Assembly (NCBI GenBank): GCA_033961575.1
Contig: CM066731.1
Coordinates: 85,643,501 to 85,707,500 of the forward strand
Source: Aselliscus stoliczkanus
Lineage: Eukaryota; Chordata; Mammalia; Chiroptera; Hipposideridae
Reading direction: 5' to 3'
DNA length: 64,000 bases
Shown: one piece after another, positions 60,001 to 64,000 of the stretch
How the letters are laid out: every line of letters begins with the position of its first letter
How positions within the stretch are numbered: position 1 is the stretch's first letter
Translations under genes and position numbers: made by a program
The notes under the pieces: generated by a model
Told to the model about the DNA's origin: nothing
What the model saw: only the letters and a program-made list of their open reading frames with translations
Database searches by the model: none

Positions 60001-60830
60001 GAAACTTACCTTGGGGCAATGATAATCTACAGGCATATTACTATGTAAGCAATCCCAGAAGTCAAAGAATAGAAATGATCCCAAACCAAATGAAACTACT
60101 TAAATCACATGGTGTATTAAAATCGATTTAAAGCATACAAGTATAAACCGTAGAAAAGACATGGGTTTAGTTAATAGAGTACAAGGGGTTGGAAGGGCCA
60201 CTCTATCCACACTATCTGAATTCCTATGCTCAGCCACATTACCTTTCTCACTGATGACATTTTTATGAGAACCTGGATTGAAGTTTAAGCAAAGGAGTTC
60301 ACACACAAAGATGGCAGGGGCCAGTGACACTCTTGTCCTGTCAGAGAGACACAGGGACAAGTCTGTTTGGTGACATCAACTGTAGCCAGGCAACCGACAT
60401 CATGAACAGCATGGGCTTTATTTTTGTGCTTGAGCAGAGGGCATATGGGACCAGGATAGGTGTGATCAGTAGGTGGCCAAAGTAAGACCAAATACATATG
60501 AAACACTTCACATTTATATTTATTTATAGTATTCTTAATGAACACCTCTTGTATATGTAGTATTTACTAGGTACCATGTATATTTAGAATATAGTGAATA
60601 TTTAATATCCAGGTGCCTCATTAGTATTAGGTATCTTTCAGTCCATCCATCTCCTTTTATTTATGTGCACTGCTCATCACTGTCTCCTCACTATACTACG
60701 TTGGGCTTCTCCAGAGTTAAATAAGAGACAGGGAAGAAAGGACATTTAGAAACCATGTCATTAGTAAAGTTGTAATGTGGTATTGTCACATTTAGGAAAC
60801 CAAGTTGCTCAAATGCTTTCTTTCATGAAA
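60001..60830. other. Unannotated sequence
   Basis: No feature recognised. Confidence 0.45.
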
Positions 60831-61334
60831 CATTTTTTTTTTTTAATTGGAGAATTGGGGAGGGGAACAGTGTTGGGAAATTGGGAGAGGGGAACATTAT
60901 GTTTTCCCAGGACCCATCAGCTCCAAGTCAAGTTGCTGTCCTTCAATCTTAGTTGTGGTGGGTGCATGCTCAGCTCTGGGTCTAGTCACTGCTTTCAACC
61001 TTGTTGAGGCGGTGGGGGGAAGAGTCCACAATCCCATGCAGGGGTTGAACCTGCAACCTTGTTGCACACTGAGCCACCCGGCTGCCCATTGGCATCAGCA
61101 GCTCACAGCTGCTCAGCTCAAGGTGCCATGTTCAATCTTAGTTGGGGGAGGAGAGCAGCCCACCATCCCACATGGGTGTCGAACCAGCAACCTTGCTTCT
61201 AAGAGCACGTGCTCTCACCAGCTCAGTGGCAGCTCAGTTCAGGCACAGCTCACTGGCCCATGTGGGAATTGAACCAGTGACCCTGTTTCTCAGAGCTTGT
61301 GCTCTTAACCAACTGAGCCACTCGGCTGGCCCCT
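60831..61334 (-). mobile_element. Ves-like SINE with at least three tRNA-like units
   Basis: The reverse complement starts gggccagccgagtggctcag with ggttcaattcccacatggg. It is followed by a second unit (gagcacgtgctcttagaagc, ggttcgacacccatgtggg) and a third (ggcagccgggtggctcagtg, ggttcaacccctgcatggg), then the shared 3' end (cccctccccaattctcc) and an A tail. The AATAAA signal has decayed. Confidence 0.88.
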
Positions 61335-61805
61335 CGTGGGACACTTTTGAGTGTTCTTCAAAGACCCCTCCATATTACTAAGTAATTAGTACATGTAGTT
61401 GTCTGACATGACTGCTTGTTATAACCATTCAGCCATAGGCTCCGGGAACTCTGTTGGAGGACACCTCATGAGTCCACATATTCCTCTCAAGTCTTGGACC
61501 CTTCAAAGATGGAATCTTTTCATAGGGTCAGTGCCTGAATCATGAGAAACCAATTGTTAGTTCTTTTCTTGGTAGAAGAACAATCTGGTTCCATTCTGGC
61601 CCATTTTTTCCTGTTTCTGCAGTCAGAGGCTCTTTTAGGTGTGAGCTACATATGAGTTCCTGCATTCATATATTGAAGCCCAAATTCAATGAGCTAGAAA
61701 TGAATCAATTCAAGCCTATCCTCCCTAGAAATATGTCACATACTCTACTCTCCAAAGAATTTCTCACTGTTCGAATCTATCCAGGAACAGAATGAAATAA
61801 GGGTT
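61335..61805. other. Unannotated sequence
   Basis: No feature recognised. Confidence 0.45.
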
Positions 61806-61811
61806 CAAAAG

Positions 61812-61862
<51 letters not shown>

Positions 61863-61973
61863 TTATTCTTTTTTTTTTAGAGGACAGTGTCACTGGCCCT
61901 CATATGTGGGACCCGAACCAGGGCTGCTGGCATCCTAAACCAACTCTTAACCACCGCGCCAATTGGCCAGCCC
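61806..61973 (-). mobile_element. Short tRNA-derived SINE with ATTT tail
   Basis: The reverse complement starts gggctggccaattggcgcgg, with ggttcgggtcccacatatga and gtgacactgtcctct, then an AAAT-unit tail (plus-strand ttta repeat, 61813-61864). Imperfect caaaa(g/c)tt matches lie on both sides. Confidence 0.9.
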
Positions 61974-64000
61974 CCAAAACTTTTTAACTATCTCTTGACC
62001 TCCCCTGGATTGATAGTCTGGCCTCTGCCAATGCTCTTAATTTAAGAAAAAAAGTTGAATTTACTATTCTGTTTCTTTTTTTAATATCATACACTGTTAA
62101 TATTTTTAATCACTGTTAATCTACACACTGAGTAACCCACCACTTACATAATTGAAAGATAATTGTTTTTCAATTATCTGGTTGCCAATTAAAAAGAAAA
62201 AAAGTGCACCTTCATGAAAAAAATGTGTTATATTTATTTTCTCTAAACACTCTATTTTTAGATAAACTGCATTGTAATAATTTCTATATGCTTCCAGATA
62301 ATTTTTAATACAGCAAAAATCTCTAAATCTATCCATATTTCCCACTCTCATAAAGATAAATCCAGAAACTCAATGGTGATACTGAAGATAAACCATTTAA
62401 ACTTTGTTTAATTATAATTTTTCATGTTATAGTCACTTTGGGATATTATTCAGGATAAGTTCCTAATGAGGAATAGATCTATGTCTCTATTGAGATAAGG
62501 CCAGGAGGCAATATGACAACCCAATTACAGTCTAAGAGTTAATATAACACATTCAATGGGAAAGATGACAGAAGCTCTACTTATGGCTCTTAGTTGATGA
62601 TTTCTCAAGTATTTTATAATAGTACTGGACAGGTGAGTGTTACAAGTAGGGCATGGGGCAAGTGAGTATGTCCTCAGGAAACATTCAGATTGACAACTTT
62701 CCTGTCATCCTTTTTCAGCCTTCTTGCTGGTACAGTATAGAACAATCCATCAAGTTGCAAAAGGTTGATCTGATTTAGTCACAGCCAGCTGGGGGGAAAT
62801 TCAACTGAAAATGGCCAATTTACAGGTGCTGTAAAGACCAAACCAGCTCACTTCCCTGGGGGCCAACAGATGAGAAACAGCAATGAAGTGGCAAGCAGTA
62901 AAAGAAATAAAGGATTGACTCAGCCTCCGCATCACTGAGGCTGGGCAGCCATTGCTTCAGCACCCGCAGAGCAAACACTCAAAACTTAATATAGTGATCT
63001 GCTTTTGCTTACGTGGGTGCTATCTGGCCTTTTTCCACGGTGCCTTCTTCACTTTTCTTATCCTAATATCTCTAACATTCAAATCATTCTGCTTAAGCTA
63101 GCATTCAAAGTTTATATACTTCCAGCCCTTCCTCATCTCTATAGATATAATCATAATAGATGAAAGACAAAATTTAAAAGATACAGCCACGTTATAAAGT
63201 TAAATAAATAAATATCGCTGAAAACCAAAAACTAAGCAGAGGGTGAGCTGAAGCTGTGAGCACTCCAAGCTCCAGATCCAGAAGCAGCTGAAAATTTGAC
63301 TCAAGTAGGGATATAAAGAATAAACATTCTACAAGAGAGGTGAAGAAATGGAGTCAGGGTCATTGTGTTAAAAGCAGGGTGTGATAAAGGACCTTTGCTT
63401 GTAAAAGTAAAAAAAAACTGATATATGTTCCTGCCCACTGCTGCCTGGCAACATGGCTCCTATACATCTGCTTTCTTCCAAAGTAGCAGTATAGAGATAC
63501 CCCTCTGGCTCAGTCATTGGATCAGCCATATCTGAAGTCACCATGGAATAGGAACTGAGCCACACAGGAGACCCAGTTTCACTGGGGAGCCCTGTGAAGC
63601 ATGTGGGAGCCATCTCAAAACAACAGGAGATAATAGACCTTTCCTAAACATGAGTAAAATAAAACTCTAAATACATAAAGTACAATAGAACGTAGAACTT
63701 ACCAATAAAATAAGCATTAGAAGATAAATTCCCTCCAGATAAAATGAAAATGATGTAGTAATCAGACAAAAATCTTTACTGGGATTATATTCAGTGTCCT
63801 CTGAATGGTTAGTGAATAAAAAAACATTCATTAAAAATTTAATGAAATTAAACTCTGTGAAAATGAAGGTTGAAGATGTGTGTATTCTACAACTCAGCAT
63901 TGCCTTTGCTATATGTATGTCAGAGAAATTGAAGTAAATTTAGCACAATTTTAAAATTATTGATGTCTTTATATTATAAGGCTACTTACATGCTATTCTG
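61974..64000. other. Unannotated low-GC sequence
   Basis: About 2 kb without a recognised repeat, gene or RNA. Short open frames at 63368-63900 on the minus strand show no known motif. Confidence 0.45.

Overview
The window looks like nuclear DNA of a bat. It is AT-rich and filled with mammalian interspersed repeats (L1, L2, MIR, MaLR/ERVL-type LTRs, hAT and Tigger DNA transposons). It also carries about eighteen copies of tRNA-derived SINEs that start GGGCCGGCCGAGTGGC and, in the longer forms, end CCCCAATAAAATCTT. From memory of the family descriptions these resemble the Rhin/Ves-type SINEs of bats, and the GC-rich long form points to the horseshoe/leaf-nosed bat side. That placement is inference and was not checked against a database. 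I see no convincing intact host gene, no RNA gene, no CRISPR array, and nothing bacterial or phage-like. The region is best read as intergenic or deep intronic.

Layout. 1-2730: two L1 3' fragments, the first with an open ORF2 C-terminal piece and a nested SINE. 3088-5457: a long SINE, then a MaLR-like element with two LTRs. 7297-9191: a GA microsatellite, an ERVL-like solo LTR, and a hAT element split by a long SINE. 9490-17951: sparse old L2, MIR and hAT copies, a trimeric tRNA SINE (15297-15925), an LTR and more SINEs. 20834-25905: microsatellites, an antisense L1 piece, a MER5-like element split by an LTR, and an LTR cluster. 26270-28540: a Tigger-like MITE with clear ends, L2, and an unassigned repeat. 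28540-33790 is mostly without recognised features apart from one SINE and an L2. 34174-37796: a long SINE, a GGAA tract, a well-preserved class II-type solo LTR with a 6-bp duplication, and MIR/MER5/L1 ends. 38230-46368: overlapping and nested L1 copies, four SINEs, and an internally deleted Tigger1 holding a young-looking SINE. 46370-52300: mostly unrecognised low-GC DNA with a GGAA tract. 52303-54493: a GC-rich minus-strand block with poly(A) signals and an A-rich tail, probably a processed retrocopy or a terminal exon of an unidentified gene. 54700-60000: a CT microsatellite, L2/MIR, and two L1 copies that keep 5' and 3' ends but lack the middle. 60831-61973: two more SINEs. The last 2 kb has nothing I recognise.

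There is no gene cooperation to describe. What can be reconstructed is the insertion history: many SINE copies are bounded by target-site duplications of 8-18 bp that I could read directly. I found no clearly undescribed biological system. The items most worth checking are the 52303-54493 block, the class II solo LTR at 35993-36372, the internally deleted L1 at 55611-57660 with its duplication, and the modular tRNA-SINE architectures.
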